DNA from: an uncultured beta proteobacterium
Lineage (GTDB): Bacteria; Pseudomonadota; Gammaproteobacteria; Burkholderiales; Burkholderiaceae
Reading direction: 5' to 3'
DNA length: 9,488 bases
Assembly (NCBI GenBank): GCA_903835865.1
Contig: CAILON010000027.1
Location: 1 to 9,488, forward strand
Positions 1 to 7,564 of this stretch are shown piece by piece (positions within the stretch are counted from its first letter, which is position 1; each line of letters starts with the position of its first letter). The position numbers and the translations under genes are program-made. A model generated the notes under the pieces. It ran no database searches, was not told where the DNA came from, and saw only the letters and a list, made by a program, of their open reading frames with translations.

Positions 1-417
1 ATCAGTATGAAATTCACCAAAACCTTTAATTTTTCCTTCTTTAAATAGTATTTCTGAGCGCGTATATAAATCTCTGAAGATTTCGTTCTCGGGATCAATT
101 AATCCACTTCTACCATCTCTAAAAAATACCTTACGAAACTCCGCTTGGCCGACGGCTGGAATATACCTAGCTCCTAATTCAGCCTGCACGTCTTCTCGAT
201 AATCGCCAACTGCACCACCCCACATCACACCATTGGCATCCATCATTTCATGCCACCATTTGGCTGAGCGTGGCTTTTGCTGATAAGTATGCATATGTAC
301 ATCAGCTATGGGTACTATTTTTGCTAATTCGATAGATTGGGGATTGGGTTGTGCGTAGCCCCATCCTGAAAGCATCAACATGAGAATGCATAAGACTTGT
401 TTAGTAATGATGTGCAT
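1..417 (-). CDS. Exported amidohydrolase-like protein (N-terminal 139 residues, C-terminus outside window)
   Basis: Open from an ATG at 415-417 to the window edge, so only the first 139 codons are present. The N-terminus looks like a signal peptide: a lysine at residue 6, a hydrophobic stretch at about 8-18, and a plausible cleavage after Tyr-Ala at 21-22. The mature part begins with IVPIADVHMHTY (34-45); its His-x-His (41 and 43) after a hydrophobic strand is the usual first metal-binding motif of TIM-barrel amidohydrolases. GFGEFHTD near the visible end resembles a later strand of that fold. Export would place the enzyme in the periplasm. It lies 20 bp downstream of the MFS permease gene on the same strand, so the two are probably co-transcribed. 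The ribosome binding site is weak (AAAGAAAA, about 10 nt upstream). The substrate cannot be told from this fragment. Family placement is fairly likely; the catalytic role is inferred. Confidence 0.7.
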   Translation of the reverse strand, partial: MHIITKQVLCILMLMLSGWGYAQPNPQSIELAKIVPIADVHMHTYQQKPRSAKWWHEMMDANGVMWGGAVGDYREDVQAELGARYIPAVGQAEFRKVFFRDGRSGLIDPENEIFRDLYTRSEILFKEGKIKGFGEFHTD

Positions 418-437
418 TGAAATAGATTTTCTTTGAA

Positions 438-1763
438 TTAGTGATGCAAATTTGTCTTATGTGTCTCTGGCAAATAAAGCAGAGCAACAATCGCGCCGCA
501 CGCTAAGAAGATGGTTGGGTACCAAAGACCTGCAACATCACTTCCCCATTTTTGATTAAGCCAGGTCACGATCAAAGGTAATAGCCCACCAATCCAGCCT
601 GCCGCAAGGTTATGTGGAAAAGTTGCGGCACTATTTCTGGTCTTTGCTGGAAACAATTCGGCCAGTAGTGCAGTTTGTGGGCCCACTACTAGGGCTAGAG
701 CAAGAGATAGGCCTGTGAGTACTAGCACGATCATAGTGAGATTGGAGGCCTGTCCAAATTGCAAAAGCAGTTGATAGGCTGGATGAATAAAGATTGCCCC
801 AAGAAATAACCCACTCACTACAACAGGCTTTCGGCCAATTTTGTCAGAGAGCCAGCCTGCAAATAGCGTTAAGGGAAATAAGGCTAAGGTTGCATAAATG
901 CTGAGTTCATCAACGAGCTGTGATGCAAGCTTCACAGAGGTTTTGAGAAAGATTGCCGTATACACCTGCACAGAAAAGAAGAGTACTGCTCCGCCAGCAG
1001 AGATGCAGAAAAATAGTAAGAACATCCGCTTACGAGTATGTGAGTCTCTGAAATTACTTAATAAAGAGTGTTTCACTTTCTCACTGCTTTTATTGAGCTC
1101 CAAAAACACTGGAGTCTCTTCTAATGCCATTCGCGCTTTAAAAGCAATCACCAACAGCACAATGGAGACCCAAAAGGGCACACGCCATCCCCATGATAAA
1201 AATTCTTCATTGGAGAGGTAGTGGCGTAAGAAAGCAATCTGCAGGGTGGAAAATAAAATTCCCAATGGCCCCATCAACTGCAAAAAGCTGGTTTTAAATC
1301 CCCGATATTCTTCGCCAGCATGTTCTGTTAAGTAGACTGCGCTTCCACCAATTTCACCGCCAGCAGATAACCCCTGCATCAGACGTAAGCTCACTAACAG
1401 TATTGGAGCCCAAATACCGATCTGTGCATAACTTGGTAAAAAGCCCACGCTGACTGTCGCTAGACCCATCAAGGCGATAGTGATCATAAACACGGGCTTG
1501 CGGCCTATACGGTCGCCCATAGAGCCAAATAGAGCCGCTCCAATGGGCCGCACTACCATTCCAACACCAAATGTAGCTAGGCTCGCCAAAAGGCCGGCAT
1601 TGGGATCGCTAGAGGGGAAAAATAAAGGCGCAAAAATAACTGCCAAAGTAGCAAAGGTTAGGAAGTCATACCACTCTAAAAAAGTACCAAAACAGGCTGC
1701 TATAGCTACTTTTCGGTAAGAATGAGCAGAATTGATAGATTTTAAGTTATTGATTTTATTCAA
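438..1763 (-). CDS. MFS permease, metabolite:H+ symporter (MHS) type
   Basis: A 441-residue inner-membrane transporter with about 12 hydrophobic segments. It carries the MFS loop motif twice, as GSMGDRIGRKP (80-90) and AGWLSDKIGRKP (302-313), marking the two six-helix halves. FGTFLEWYDF near residues 25-34, RLMQGLSAGGEIGG at 127-140, WGWRVPF at 191-197 and ELFPAKTRNSA at 369-379 are typical of the MHS subfamily (KgtP, ShiA and ProP relatives), which imports organic acids or osmolytes with protons. The substrate is not predictable. The start is a TTG at 1761-1763: two stop codons lie in frame three codons upstream and no ATG occurs until far inside, so only TTG, or less likely ATT at 1767-1769, can serve. 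No clear Shine-Dalgarno is present, suggesting weak translation. The exported amidohydrolase gene follows 20 bp downstream, so the imported compound may be a product of that enzyme. Confidence 0.9.
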   Translation of the reverse strand: MNKINNLKSINSAHSYRKVAIAACFGTFLEWYDFLTFATLAVIFAPLFFPSSDPNAGLLASLATFGVGMVVRPIGAALFGSMGDRIGRKPVFMITIALMGLATVSVGFLPSYAQIGIWAPILLVSLRLMQGLSAGGEIGGSAVYLTEHAGEEYRGFKTSFLQLMGPLGILFSTLQIAFLRHYLSNEEFLSWGWRVPFWVSIVLLVIAFKARMALEETPVFLELNKSSEKVKHSLLSNFRDSHTRKRMFLLFFCISAGGAVLFFSVQVYTAIFLKTSVKLASQLVDELSIYATLALFPLTLFAGWLSDKIGRKPVVVSGLFLGAIFIHPAYQLLLQFGQASNLTMIVLVLTGLSLALALVVGPQTALLAELFPAKTRNSAATFPHNLAAGWIGGLLPLIVTWLNQKWGSDVAGLWYPTIFLACGAIVALLYLPETHKTNLHH

Positions 1764-1781
1764 TTTAATGCTTTATTAGTA

Positions 1782-1802
1782 AATATATGTTGCATAGCAA
1801 CA
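1782..1802 (-). promoter_or_regulatory. Candidate MFS-gene promoter -10 with adjoining inverted repeat
   Basis: On the minus strand TATATT (1782-1787) matches the sigma70 -10 box at 5 of 6 bases. It abuts a perfect inverted repeat, TGTTGC-ATA-GCAACA (1788-1802), with 6-bp arms and a 3-bp centre. No good -35 hexamer is found at 16-18 bp. A repeat lying where a -35/-10 spacer would be is a typical place for a repressor or activator site. The expected transcript would have only about a 12-nt leader before the TTG start. The repeat is seen; the promoter and its regulator are inferred. Confidence 0.35.
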
Positions 1803-1810
1803 AAAAGTTC

Positions 1811-1839
1811 TTGCATTGTCATATTGCTTCAGTTAAAGT
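1811..1839 (+). promoter_or_regulatory. Predicted sigma70-like promoter of the phasin gene
   Basis: TTGCAT (1811-1816), a 17-bp spacer and TAAAGT (1834-1839) match the -35 and -10 consensus at 4 of 6 bases each. Transcription would start near 1845-1846, giving a leader of about 85 nt before the ATG at 1930. TTGC/GCAA boxes occur in and around it (1790-1793, 1797-1800, 1811-1814, 1824-1827, 1853-1856), including the inverted pair ATATTGC (1821-1827) and GCAATAT (1853-1859). Such TGC-rich boxes recall sites of the PHA-responsive repressor PhaR, but that assignment is only suggestive. Confidence 0.45.
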
Positions 1840-1849
1840 TTCATGGTGC

Positions 1850-1890
1850 AGTGCAATATTTAAGGTAAATGAATTCTCCTTAAATGCACT
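1850..1890 (+). promoter_or_regulatory. Stem-loop in the predicted 5' leader of the phasin mRNA
   Basis: ATTTAAGG (1858-1865) is perfectly complementary to CCTTAAAT (1878-1885) across a 12-nt loop. After a 3-nt bulge (1855-1857), AGTGC (1850-1854) continues the stem with GCACT (1886-1890), for 13 pairs in all. The structure would begin about 4-5 nt from the predicted transcript start. A 5'-terminal stem-loop of this kind is known to protect abundant mRNAs such as ompA from decay. It leaves the ribosome binding site at 1920 free. Function is inferred. Confidence 0.45.
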
Positions 1891-1916
1891 TAATTGACTA
1901 GTTGTACCACTTAATT
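1887..1916 (+). repeat. Short direct repeat in the phasin leader
   Basis: CACTTAATT occurs at 1887-1895 and again at 1908-1916, 21 bp apart, which is two helical turns. The first copy overlaps the foot of the leader stem-loop. It may be a protein site, or chance in AT-rich sequence. Confidence 0.3.
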
Positions 1917-1919
1917 ACT

Positions 1920-1924
1920 GGAGA
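1920..1924 (+). promoter_or_regulatory. Shine-Dalgarno of the phasin gene
   Basis: GGAGA lies 5 nt before the ATG at 1930. It is the clearest ribosome binding site in the window, fitting an abundantly made protein, and it fixes the start codon. Confidence 0.75.
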
Positions 1925-1929
1925 AATAC

Positions 1930-2514
1930 ATGAACCAAGATCAAATCGCCGCAAAATTGTCCCAAATTAACAGCAAAGGTCTCGAGACTTCTTTTTCTTT
2001 AAGCGAAGCTGCTTTGGAAAATGCTCAGAAATTAGCTGAATTGAACTACGCTGCTTCTAAAGATGCATTGGTAAATGCTCAAGACGGTATTCAACAAGTT
2101 TTGACTGCTAAAGACCCAAAACAAGTTGCTGAACTTTTGAGCGCTGAAACATTGCAAGCTGCTGGCAACCAAGCTGCCGCTTATCAAAAGAAAGTTTCTA
2201 AAGTATTGCGTGATGGCAATAAAGAATTTGCAAACGTTGTTGATGCAAGCATCGACCAATTGCAAGATGGTTTCCAAGACTGGATCAACACTGTAGCTGC
2301 TAACGCACCTGCTGGTTCTGATGTGTTTGTATCTTCTTTCAAAACTGCATACGGTAGTGCATTGCAAGGTTTCGAGCAGTTCCGCGCTGCTAGCAAAGAA
2401 GCTTTTTCAACTGCAGAAAAAACTGCTGACCAAGCAATCGACGCTGTTCAAGGCCAGATCGCTCAAGTTAAGAAAGCTGCTACACCTGCATCACGTAGCC
2501 GTAAATCTGCTTAA
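1930..2514 (+). CDS. Phasin family protein (polyhydroxyalkanoate granule-associated)
   Basis: A 194-residue, nearly all-helical protein, rich in Ala, Gln, Lys and Ser, with no cysteine and no methionine after the initiator. The stretch LAELNYAASKDALVNAQ (35-51) followed by QVLTAKDPKQVAEL (56-69) fits the phasin pattern seen in beta- and alphaproteobacteria (PhaP-like). These proteins coat storage granules and limit their size. The C-terminus ends in a basic tail, SRSRKSA. There is no signal peptide or membrane segment, so it is cytoplasmic and granule-bound. The repeated use of a few codons (GCT, CAA, AAA) suggests strong expression, which fits the good ribosome binding site, the structured leader and the strong terminator. 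The gene stands alone between the divergent MFS gene and the convergent rmuC. No PHA synthase gene is visible, so a link to PHA in this organism is family knowledge only. Confidence 0.9.
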   Translation: MNQDQIAAKLSQINSKGLETSFSLSEAALENAQKLAELNYAASKDALVNAQDGIQQVLTAKDPKQVAELLSAETLQAAGNQAAAYQKKVSKVLRDGNKEFANVVDASIDQLQDGFQDWINTVAANAPAGSDVFVSSFKTAYGSALQGFEQFRAASKEAFSTAEKTADQAIDAVQGQIAQVKKAATPASRSRKSA

Positions 2515-2560
2515 TTAACTTTTCTAAAGTTAATCGTAGTTTAGTCATACGCTTTATAGA

Positions 2561-2594
2561 AAACCCCGCTTAGTGCGAACTAGGCGGGGTTTTT
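2561..2594 (+). terminator. Strong intrinsic terminator, probably bidirectional (phasin / rmuC)
   Basis: A 14-bp stem, AAACCCCGCTTAGT (2561-2574) with ACTAGGCGGGGTTT (2579-2592), has a single G-T wobble, a GCGA (GNRA-type) tetraloop and a T run at 2590-2594. On the minus strand the hairpin is followed by TTTTC, so it can also stop transcripts of rmuC, which ends 20 bp away at 2615. Confidence 0.92.
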
Positions 2595-2614
2595 GTTTGG
2601 CTTAATCAAAAGCC

Positions 2615-3889
2615 TTATTCAGGATCTACAGAAGATTCAATGAGAGGCGCTGATAAATTTTTGCTGGGTTTAACGCCTAACTCCCGGACTTTCTCGGCAG
2701 AGCGAATCAAGTTACCCTTACCACTCTTTAATTTATTAAATGCATCGTGATAACTGGTTTGCGCCTGATCCAAACGTTGGCCCAGTTTTTCAAGGTCATC
2801 CACAAAGCCAACAAATTTATCGTAGAGATTGCCGCATTGTTTTGCAATTTCTAAAGCATTGCGGTTTTGGTGATCTTGCCTCCATAGGTGAGCAACAGTT
2901 CTTAAGGTTGCCATTAAGGTGCTTGGACAAACAAGAACAATATTCTTTGCCAGTGCTTCTTGATAAAGATTAGGCGCAGTTTTAAGTGCTAACAAGAATG
3001 CTGGCTCAATTGGTACAAACATCAAAACAAAGTCTACAGAGCCGATACCATACAAGGAGCTATAGTTCTTTCCAGAAAGACCTTGGATGTGCTGGCGTAA
3101 TGATTGGATATGGGCTGCTAGTTCCTGCTCTGCTACTGCGGGGTCATTGGATTCTGCATGCCGTGCATAGGCAGTAATAGAGACCTTGCTATCGACTACC
3201 AGGCTTCTACCTTCAGGAAGTTTTACGACAACGTCGGGTTGCAGACGAGAGCCGTCTATTTGGGTATGACTATCTTGTACTAAGTATTCTTCGCCCTTGC
3301 GCAGGCCCGAAGACTCCAAAATGGACTCTAAAACGAGCTCACCCCAATTACCCTGAACTTTAGAGTCACCTTTCAAGGCTTGAGTTAAAGAGCGTGTCTC
3401 ATCTGACATCCGTAGATTGAGATTGGCAAGCCGCTCGATTTCACCCTTGAGTGCGAATCGCTCGCGAGCTTCATTGCCATAAGAAGTACTGACTTGCTCT
3501 TTGAATTCGGTCAGCTTTGTTTGCAGGGGCTTGAGAAGTGCATCTAAGCTGGCAGCATTTTGCTCAGTAAAGCGCTTGGATTTATCTTCCAGAATTTCAT
3601 TCGCTAGGTTTTTGAATTGGCTAGTCAATGCTTCTTTAGCTTCATTGAGTGATTCAATTCTGCCAAGACCTTGCTTACGTTCGGAGTCTAATTCTGCCTC
3701 TAAGCGAATCGCATTTTGCAGCACCTGATCACGTTCGGTGCGCAGGCTAACTGCTGAAGCAGATTCTGTTTGTGCTTGTAGTTCGGTGCGCGCAAGGGCA
3801 GAGCGCAAATTCAATGCATAAACTAAAAGGCCTACACACAATCCAAATGGTAGGCCAAATAGCAGCAGAGAGCTAAGATCAAAAGTCAC
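2615..3889 (-). CDS. rmuC: RmuC family protein (membrane-anchored nuclease-fold, DNA recombination)
   Basis: A 424-residue protein. A hydrophobic segment at about 7-26 would anchor it in the inner membrane. A long charged coiled coil follows (about 30-165), then the RmuC domain. Recognisable parts are GNWGE (180-184), PDVVVKLPEGRSLVVDSK (218-235) and FVPIEPAF (291-298). Asp219, Asp233 and Lys235 fit a PD-(D/E)xK nuclease core. RmuC was found in E. coli as a factor limiting recombination at inverted repeats; its biochemical activity is not well settled. The start is GTG at 3887-3889, giving a 14-bp gap to the grxD stop. No convincing Shine-Dalgarno is seen, so translation may depend on coupling with grxD. 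It is the last gene of the minus-strand run and ends at the shared terminator. Confidence 0.93.
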   Translation of the reverse strand: MTFDLSSLLLFGLPFGLCVGLLVYALNLRSALARTELQAQTESASAVSLRTERDQVLQNAIRLEAELDSERKQGLGRIESLNEAKEALTSQFKNLANEILEDKSKRFTEQNAASLDALLKPLQTKLTEFKEQVSTSYGNEARERFALKGEIERLANLNLRMSDETRSLTQALKGDSKVQGNWGELVLESILESSGLRKGEEYLVQDSHTQIDGSRLQPDVVVKLPEGRSLVVDSKVSITAYARHAESNDPAVAEQELAAHIQSLRQHIQGLSGKNYSSLYGIGSVDFVLMFVPIEPAFLLALKTAPNLYQEALAKNIVLVCPSTLMATLRTVAHLWRQDHQNRNALEIAKQCGNLYDKFVGFVDDLEKLGQRLDQAQTSYHDAFNKLKSGKGNLIRSAEKVRELGVKPSKNLSAPLIESSVDPE

Positions 3890-3903
3890 AGCAGCAATAA
3901 AAA

Positions 3904-4212
3904 TTAAGCTTTAACTAACTTTTGTAGTTCACCTGATTGAAACATTTCAGTCATGATGTCTGAGCCACCAATAAATTCCCCATTGATATAGAGCTGAGGA
4001 ATGGTTGGCCAGTTAGCGTATTGCTTGATGCCATTGCGAATGCCTTCATCTTCCAATACATTGACAGTGTGTAGCTTATCAACACCACTCTCGCGAAGGA
4101 TATTGATGGCATTTCCTGAGAATCCACACTGTGGGAACTGGGCAGTCCCCTTCATAAACAAGACCACGGGATGGCTTGTAACGATTTCTTTAATTTGAGC
4201 TTGTGTATCCAT
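3904..4212 (-). CDS. grxD: Monothiol glutaredoxin, CGFS type (Grx4)
   Basis: A 102-residue cytoplasmic protein of normal family length. It has the CGFS active site (29-32), the preceding Lys-Gly (21-22), the WPTIPQ loop with cis-proline (68-73) and GGSD (82-85), which together bind glutathione. CGFS glutaredoxins bind a [2Fe-2S] cluster with glutathione and pass it to acceptor proteins, often together with BolA partners; they are poor disulfide reductases. The ATG at 4210-4212 has a good ribosome site, GGAAAG (4218-4223), 5 nt upstream. The gene is 100 bp downstream of prmC, the widest gap in this run, so it may have its own promoter as well as read-through. rmuC follows after 14 bp. Confidence 0.96.
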   Translation of the reverse strand: MDTQAQIKEIVTSHPVVLFMKGTAQFPQCGFSGNAINILRESGVDKLHTVNVLEDEGIRNGIKQYANWPTIPQLYINGEFIGGSDIMTEMFQSGELQKLVKA

Positions 4213-4251
4213 AATTTCTTTCCAGAAGAGCGATGTTTCTATTAATGCGCC

Positions 4252-4280
4252 TCTATAAATCGACGCCTGCTTAATTTTAA
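4252..4280 (-). promoter_or_regulatory. Weak candidate promoter for grxD-rmuC
   Basis: On the minus strand TTAAAA (4275-4280), a 17-bp spacer and TATAGA (4252-4257) match the sigma70 boxes at 4 of 6 each. A start near 4245 would leave a leader of about 33 nt. The 100-bp prmC-grxD gap contains no convincing terminator, so this would add to read-through from upstream. Support is modest because the region is AT-rich. Confidence 0.25.
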
Positions 4281-4312
4281 GACTTTATCCCAAAAAGGGT
4301 TATTCAAATACC

Positions 4313-5158
4313 TTATTTCCTGCCTGAGGCTACCCGGCGATGGCCGGCTAAATCAAGATGGGTTTGGATATCACTAAAACCAGCAGCTCTCATGAGTTCG
4401 ACGACGGCGTCTGATTGATCAAAGCCATGTTCGACAGCAATTAAGCCTTTGGGATTTAAGTGGAGCTTGGCCTTGGTGATGATGACTTCTAGGCAGCTAA
4501 GTCCATTTCCTTGATCAGTTAGTGCATCTAGGGGCTCAAAGCGGAGGTCACCTTGCTCTAAGTGAGGATCGCCACGTTCAATATAGGGCGGGTTGCTTAG
4601 GATGAGATCAAAGGTGGCTTCTTCACCAATCGCCTCATACCAGCTACCCTGAGCAAATTGCACGCGATCCTCAAGATGGAGATGCTTGGCATTCGATTTT
4701 GCAATTGCTAATGCTTCCGGGAATTGATCGGTTGCCGTTACCAGTGAGTTAGGCGCGGCGCTTGCTACTGCTAGTGCAATTGCACCCGAGCCTGTTCCCA
4801 AATCAAGCATCCTAGCTTTGCCACCGAGCAGCATGATTTCACGCAGACCAATTTCCACTAGTAATTCAGTTTCTGGGCGGGGAATTAAGACGCCTGGGGC
4901 GACTAATAATTCAATATTGTGAAAGCCCTTCTTGCCTACAAGATAGGCTATCGGCTCGCCATTGAGGCGCTTACTTTCAAGCGACTTCCAGTCGGCAAAC
5001 GCAATCGTGCTGAGTGTCAGCTCGTCCTTAGATATCAGGGCTGAGCGGGGCAGTTGGTAGTGATACTCAATAACATGTGCCAACAGTAAACGGGCCTCAC
5101 TTTGGGGAAGAGCAGAGCTGCGCAACAAGTCGCGCAATGACAAATCAGCCCCCATCAT
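4313..5158 (-). CDS. prmC: Release factor glutamine methyltransferase
   Basis: A 281-residue S-adenosylmethionine-dependent enzyme that N5-methylates the glutamine of the GGQ motif in release factors 1 and 2. The N-terminal helical part binds the release factor. LIPRPETE (91-98) precedes the Rossmann-like domain, LDLGTGSG (118-125) is the SAM loop, and NPPY (189-192) holds the target glutamine in the active site. AGHRRV near the end is also typical. Length and all motifs are normal. Its substrate PrfA is encoded directly upstream, with 2 bp between the prfA stop and this ATG, so the two are surely co-transcribed and probably translationally coupled. Two ATGs occur in tandem (5156-5158 and 5153-5155), so either could start the protein. 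Only a weak AGG lies upstream. Confidence 0.96.
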   Translation of the reverse strand: MMGADLSLRDLLRSSALPQSEARLLLAHVIEYHYQLPRSALISKDELTLSTIAFADWKSLESKRLNGEPIAYLVGKKGFHNIELLVAPGVLIPRPETELLVEIGLREIMLLGGKARMLDLGTGSGAIALAVASAAPNSLVTATDQFPEALAIAKSNAKHLHLEDRVQFAQGSWYEAIGEEATFDLILSNPPYIERGDPHLEQGDLRFEPLDALTDQGNGLSCLEVIITKAKLHLNPKGLIAVEHGFDQSDAVVELMRAAGFSDIQTHLDLAGHRRVASGRK

Positions 5159-5160
5159 TT

Positions 5161-6240
5161 TTAGCTATCGCCTAGTGCAGCGAGTAATTCGGCTTGATGT
5201 TCGGAAGCCAAGGCATTACAAAGATCATCGATGTCACCATCCATCATGGCATCAATTTTGTACAGAGTGAGGTTAATACGATGATCAGTGATGCGTCCCT
5301 GAGGGAAATTGTAAGTACGAATGCGGTCGCTTCGATCACCTGAGCCAACTAGTGATTTTCGAGTTTGGGCTTCCAATTGATGTTTTTCACGCTCACGAGC
5401 ATCCATGATGCGTGATACCAATACCTTCATCGCTTGCTCACGATTTCGATGTTGGCTGCGATCATCTTGGCACTCAACGACAGTACCGGTGGGTAAATGT
5501 GTAATGCGGACTGCAGAGTCCGTTTTATTAATATGCTGACCACCAGCTCCAGAGGCCCTGAAGGTGTCGATGCGCAGTTCTGCCGGATTAATTTTGACGG
5601 CTTCTAGTTCATCAGCCTCGGGCATTACTGCCACGGTGCAGGCAGAGGTATGAATGCGTCCCTGAGTCTCAGTTTGGGGTACGCGCTGTACGCGATGCCC
5701 GCCAGATTCAAATTTGAGGCGTGAGTAGACCGATTGCCCCACTAAGCGTAGAACGACCTCTTTGTAACCGCCTAAATCCGATTCAGCAGCGCTGACGATT
5801 TCTACTTTCCAACCTTGGCGCTCTGCAAAGCGGGTGTACATACGCAATAGGTCCCCAGCAAATAGGGCACTTTCATCACCACCAGTGCCAGCACGAATTT
5901 CTAGAAAGACGTTGCGTTCATCATTCACATCTTTTGGAAGTAGCAGCTTTTGTAGCGCAGCCGCTAGTTCTTCCATTGTTGTGGCAGCTTGTTTTGCTTC
6001 ATCGTCTGCAAAGTCCTTCATCTCTGGATCTTTGCGCATTTCCTCAGCAGCCTGGGCATCTGCTTCTGCTTGCTTATATAGACCAAATTGCTCAACAACA
6101 GTGGCAATATCAGAATGCTCGCGTGTGAGTTTCCGATAAGCATCCATATCTTTGGTTGCTTCTTCAGACGTTAAAAGGGAATTGAGTTCGGCTAAGCGTG
6201 TATCGAGGTAATCTAGCTTAGCCCGCATGCTGGGCTTCAT
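5161..6240 (-). CDS. prfA: Peptide chain release factor 1
   Basis: A 359-residue class I release factor that reads UAA and UAG on the ribosome and triggers hydrolysis of peptidyl-tRNA. The GGQ motif is intact at 233-235 in [15 protein letters not shown]. The stop-codon reading tripeptide of RF1 (PxT) is PQT at 188-190 in [19 protein letters not shown], which separates it from RF2, where SPF is found. The N-terminal helical domain covers about 1-110. The ATG at 6238-6240 touches the hemA stop codon (TAAATG, no gap), so terminating ribosomes may restart directly; no strong Shine-Dalgarno is seen. The hemA-prfA-prmC order is the same as in E. coli and many other proteobacteria. Gln235 is the residue that PrmC, encoded next, would methylate. 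Confidence 0.97.
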   Translation of the reverse strand: MKPSMRAKLDYLDTRLAELNSLLTSEEATKDMDAYRKLTREHSDIATVVEQFGLYKQAEADAQAAEEMRKDPEMKDFADDEAKQAATTMEELAAALQKLLLPKDVNDERNVFLEIRAGTGGDESALFAGDLLRMYTRFAERQGWKVEIVSAAESDLGGYKEVVLRLVGQSVYSRLKFESGGHRVQRVPQTETQGRIHTSACTVAVMPEADELEAVKINPAELRIDTFRASGAGGQHINKTDSAVRITHLPTGTVVECQDDRSQHRNREQAMKVLVSRIMDAREREKHQLEAQTRKSLVGSGDRSDRIRTYNFPQGRITDHRINLTLYKIDAMMDGDIDDLCNALASEHQAELLAALGDS

Positions 6241-7557
6241 TTAATGATCTTCTGGCTTGGGGTGCGAGGCGAATAACTTGGGTAACAACTTCATCAGGGC
6301 GTCACGCTCAGCGCCATTCGAGTGTTGCAAAGCATGAAGAGAGCCATGCAAAAATTTATTAGTCAGGCCTTGGGCCATCGCGTTTAGTACTTCTTGGGGA
6401 TCATCACCGCGCATTAAGCGTTTCATTGCACGCTCAAGCTCAAGTTGTCTTAAGTGTTCGCCTTGCTGTTGTATGTCCTGAATAATGGGAACGGCTTTGC
6501 GACCTTGCATCCAGTGCATAAAGTTGCCAACGCGATCTTCGATGATGGCTTCTGCTTGAGTGACGGCAGCTTGACGTAAGTTAGCTCCTGTTTGGATCAT
6601 GACGCCTAAATCATCGACGGTATATAGATACACATCATCTAGTCTGGAGATCTCTGGCTCAAAGTCACGCGGGACGGCTAAGTCAATCATGACCATAGGC
6701 TTATGGCGACGTAATTTCAGGGCGCTTTCTACCATGCCCAATCCAATGATAGGCAGGGAGGATGCGGTACTCGAAACAATAATGTCGAATTCATGTAGGC
6801 GCCCAGGAAGATCTGAAAGCCTGAACGATTCAGCCTGTATATCTTGTTCAGAAATAGAGTCGGCAAGTTCTTGACCCCGTTCAATCGTCCGATTAGCAAT
6901 GGCGACATGTTTCGGTTTGCGTGCTACAAAATGAGTAGCGCATAAGTTGATCATGTCACCGGCGCCAATAAACAAAATGCGCTGATCAGAAATTTTTTCG
7001 AAGATGCGCTCCGAGAGGCGCACTGAGGCTGCGGCCATGGAAATAGAATGTGCACCAATTTCGGTTGAGCCACGAACTTCTTTAGCAACGGCAAACGTTT
7101 TCTGAAAGAGCTGATTGAGGTAAGTGCCTAGTACGCCTGCATCATTAGCAGTGCGTACAGCATCTTTCATTTGGCCCAAAATTTGGGTTTCCCCAATGAC
7201 CATTGAATCTAAACCGCACGCTACTCTGAAGGCATGACGTACAGCATCTGATTGGGGTAGGGAATAAATATGGGGTTGTAGGCTGCTTGGTGCAAGCTTT
7301 TGTGTTTTGGCGAGCCAATCAAAAGTAGCTTCATGCAAGAGGCCGGCAGCACTAGCATCATTCGCGGCGCAATAAACTTCAGTGCGGTTACAAGTTGACA
7401 GAATGGTTGCCTCGGGCAGCCCAGCCTGATTCGCGCCAACCAGGTGTTGGCGAAGATCGTGCAACGCTTCTTGAAGAAATTCAGGGTCAAAGGCGACTTT
7501 TTCCCGAATGGCGACCGGCGCTGTGTGATGATTGATGCCGAGTGTCAACAACTTCAT
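6241..7557 (-). CDS. hemA: Glutamyl-tRNA reductase
   Basis: A 438-residue enzyme that reduces glutamyl-tRNA(Glu) with NADPH to glutamate-1-semialdehyde, the first committed step of C5-pathway tetrapyrrole synthesis (heme, siroheme, cobalamin). It begins [18 protein letters not shown] (6-23). The catalytic cysteine is Cys56 in STCNRTE (54-60). The NADPH-binding loop is FIGAGDM (196-202), and [14 protein letters not shown] (304-317) is the conserved stretch before the dimerisation helix. Length is normal. The ATG at 7555-7557 is supported by alignment with the family N-terminus. No Shine-Dalgarno is present, and a perfect TATAAT lies only 7 bp upstream, so the mRNA is probably leaderless. It heads the hemA-prfA-prmC run and diverges from the small membrane protein gene 43 bp away. 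Confidence 0.97.
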   Translation of the reverse strand: MKLLTLGINHHTAPVAIREKVAFDPEFLQEALHDLRQHLVGANQAGLPEATILSTCNRTEVYCAANDASAAGLLHEATFDWLAKTQKLAPSSLQPHIYSLPQSDAVRHAFRVACGLDSMVIGETQILGQMKDAVRTANDAGVLGTYLNQLFQKTFAVAKEVRGSTEIGAHSISMAAASVRLSERIFEKISDQRILFIGAGDMINLCATHFVARKPKHVAIANRTIERGQELADSISEQDIQAESFRLSDLPGRLHEFDIIVSSTASSLPIIGLGMVESALKLRRHKPMVMIDLAVPRDFEPEISRLDDVYLYTVDDLGVMIQTGANLRQAAVTQAEAIIEDRVGNFMHWMQGRKAVPIIQDIQQQGEHLRQLELERAMKRLMRGDDPQEVLNAMAQGLTNKFLHGSLHALQHSNGAERDALMKLLPKLFASHPKPEDH

Positions 7558-7560
7558 AAT
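7532..7560 (+). promoter_or_regulatory. Predicted promoter of the YeaQ-like gene, inside the hemA 5' end
   Basis: TTGATG (7532-7537), a 17-bp spacer and CATAAT (7555-7560) match the sigma70 boxes at 4 of 6 and 5 of 6. The start would be near 7567, leaving about 34 nt before the ATG at 7601. The -10 covers the complement of the hemA start codon (7555-7557), and the -35 lies within hemA codons 7-9. Confidence 0.5.
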
Positions 7561-7564
7561 GGGG

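Noticed and set aside
898..1221. Plus-strand open frame of 107 codons within the MFS gene
   Set aside because: Antisense shadow of a well-supported transporter gene; the composition is not protein-like and no family is recognised.
5834..6139. Plus-strand open frame of 101 codons within prfA
   Set aside because: It is antisense to a certain gene, serine- and alanine-rich in the way that reverse-strand frames usually are, and has no recognisable domain or ribosome site.
7543..7548. Perfect TTGACA (minus strand) inside the start of hemA
   Set aside because: It is made of hemA codons 4-5 (TTG ACA), and no -10-like sequence is found about 17 bp downstream.
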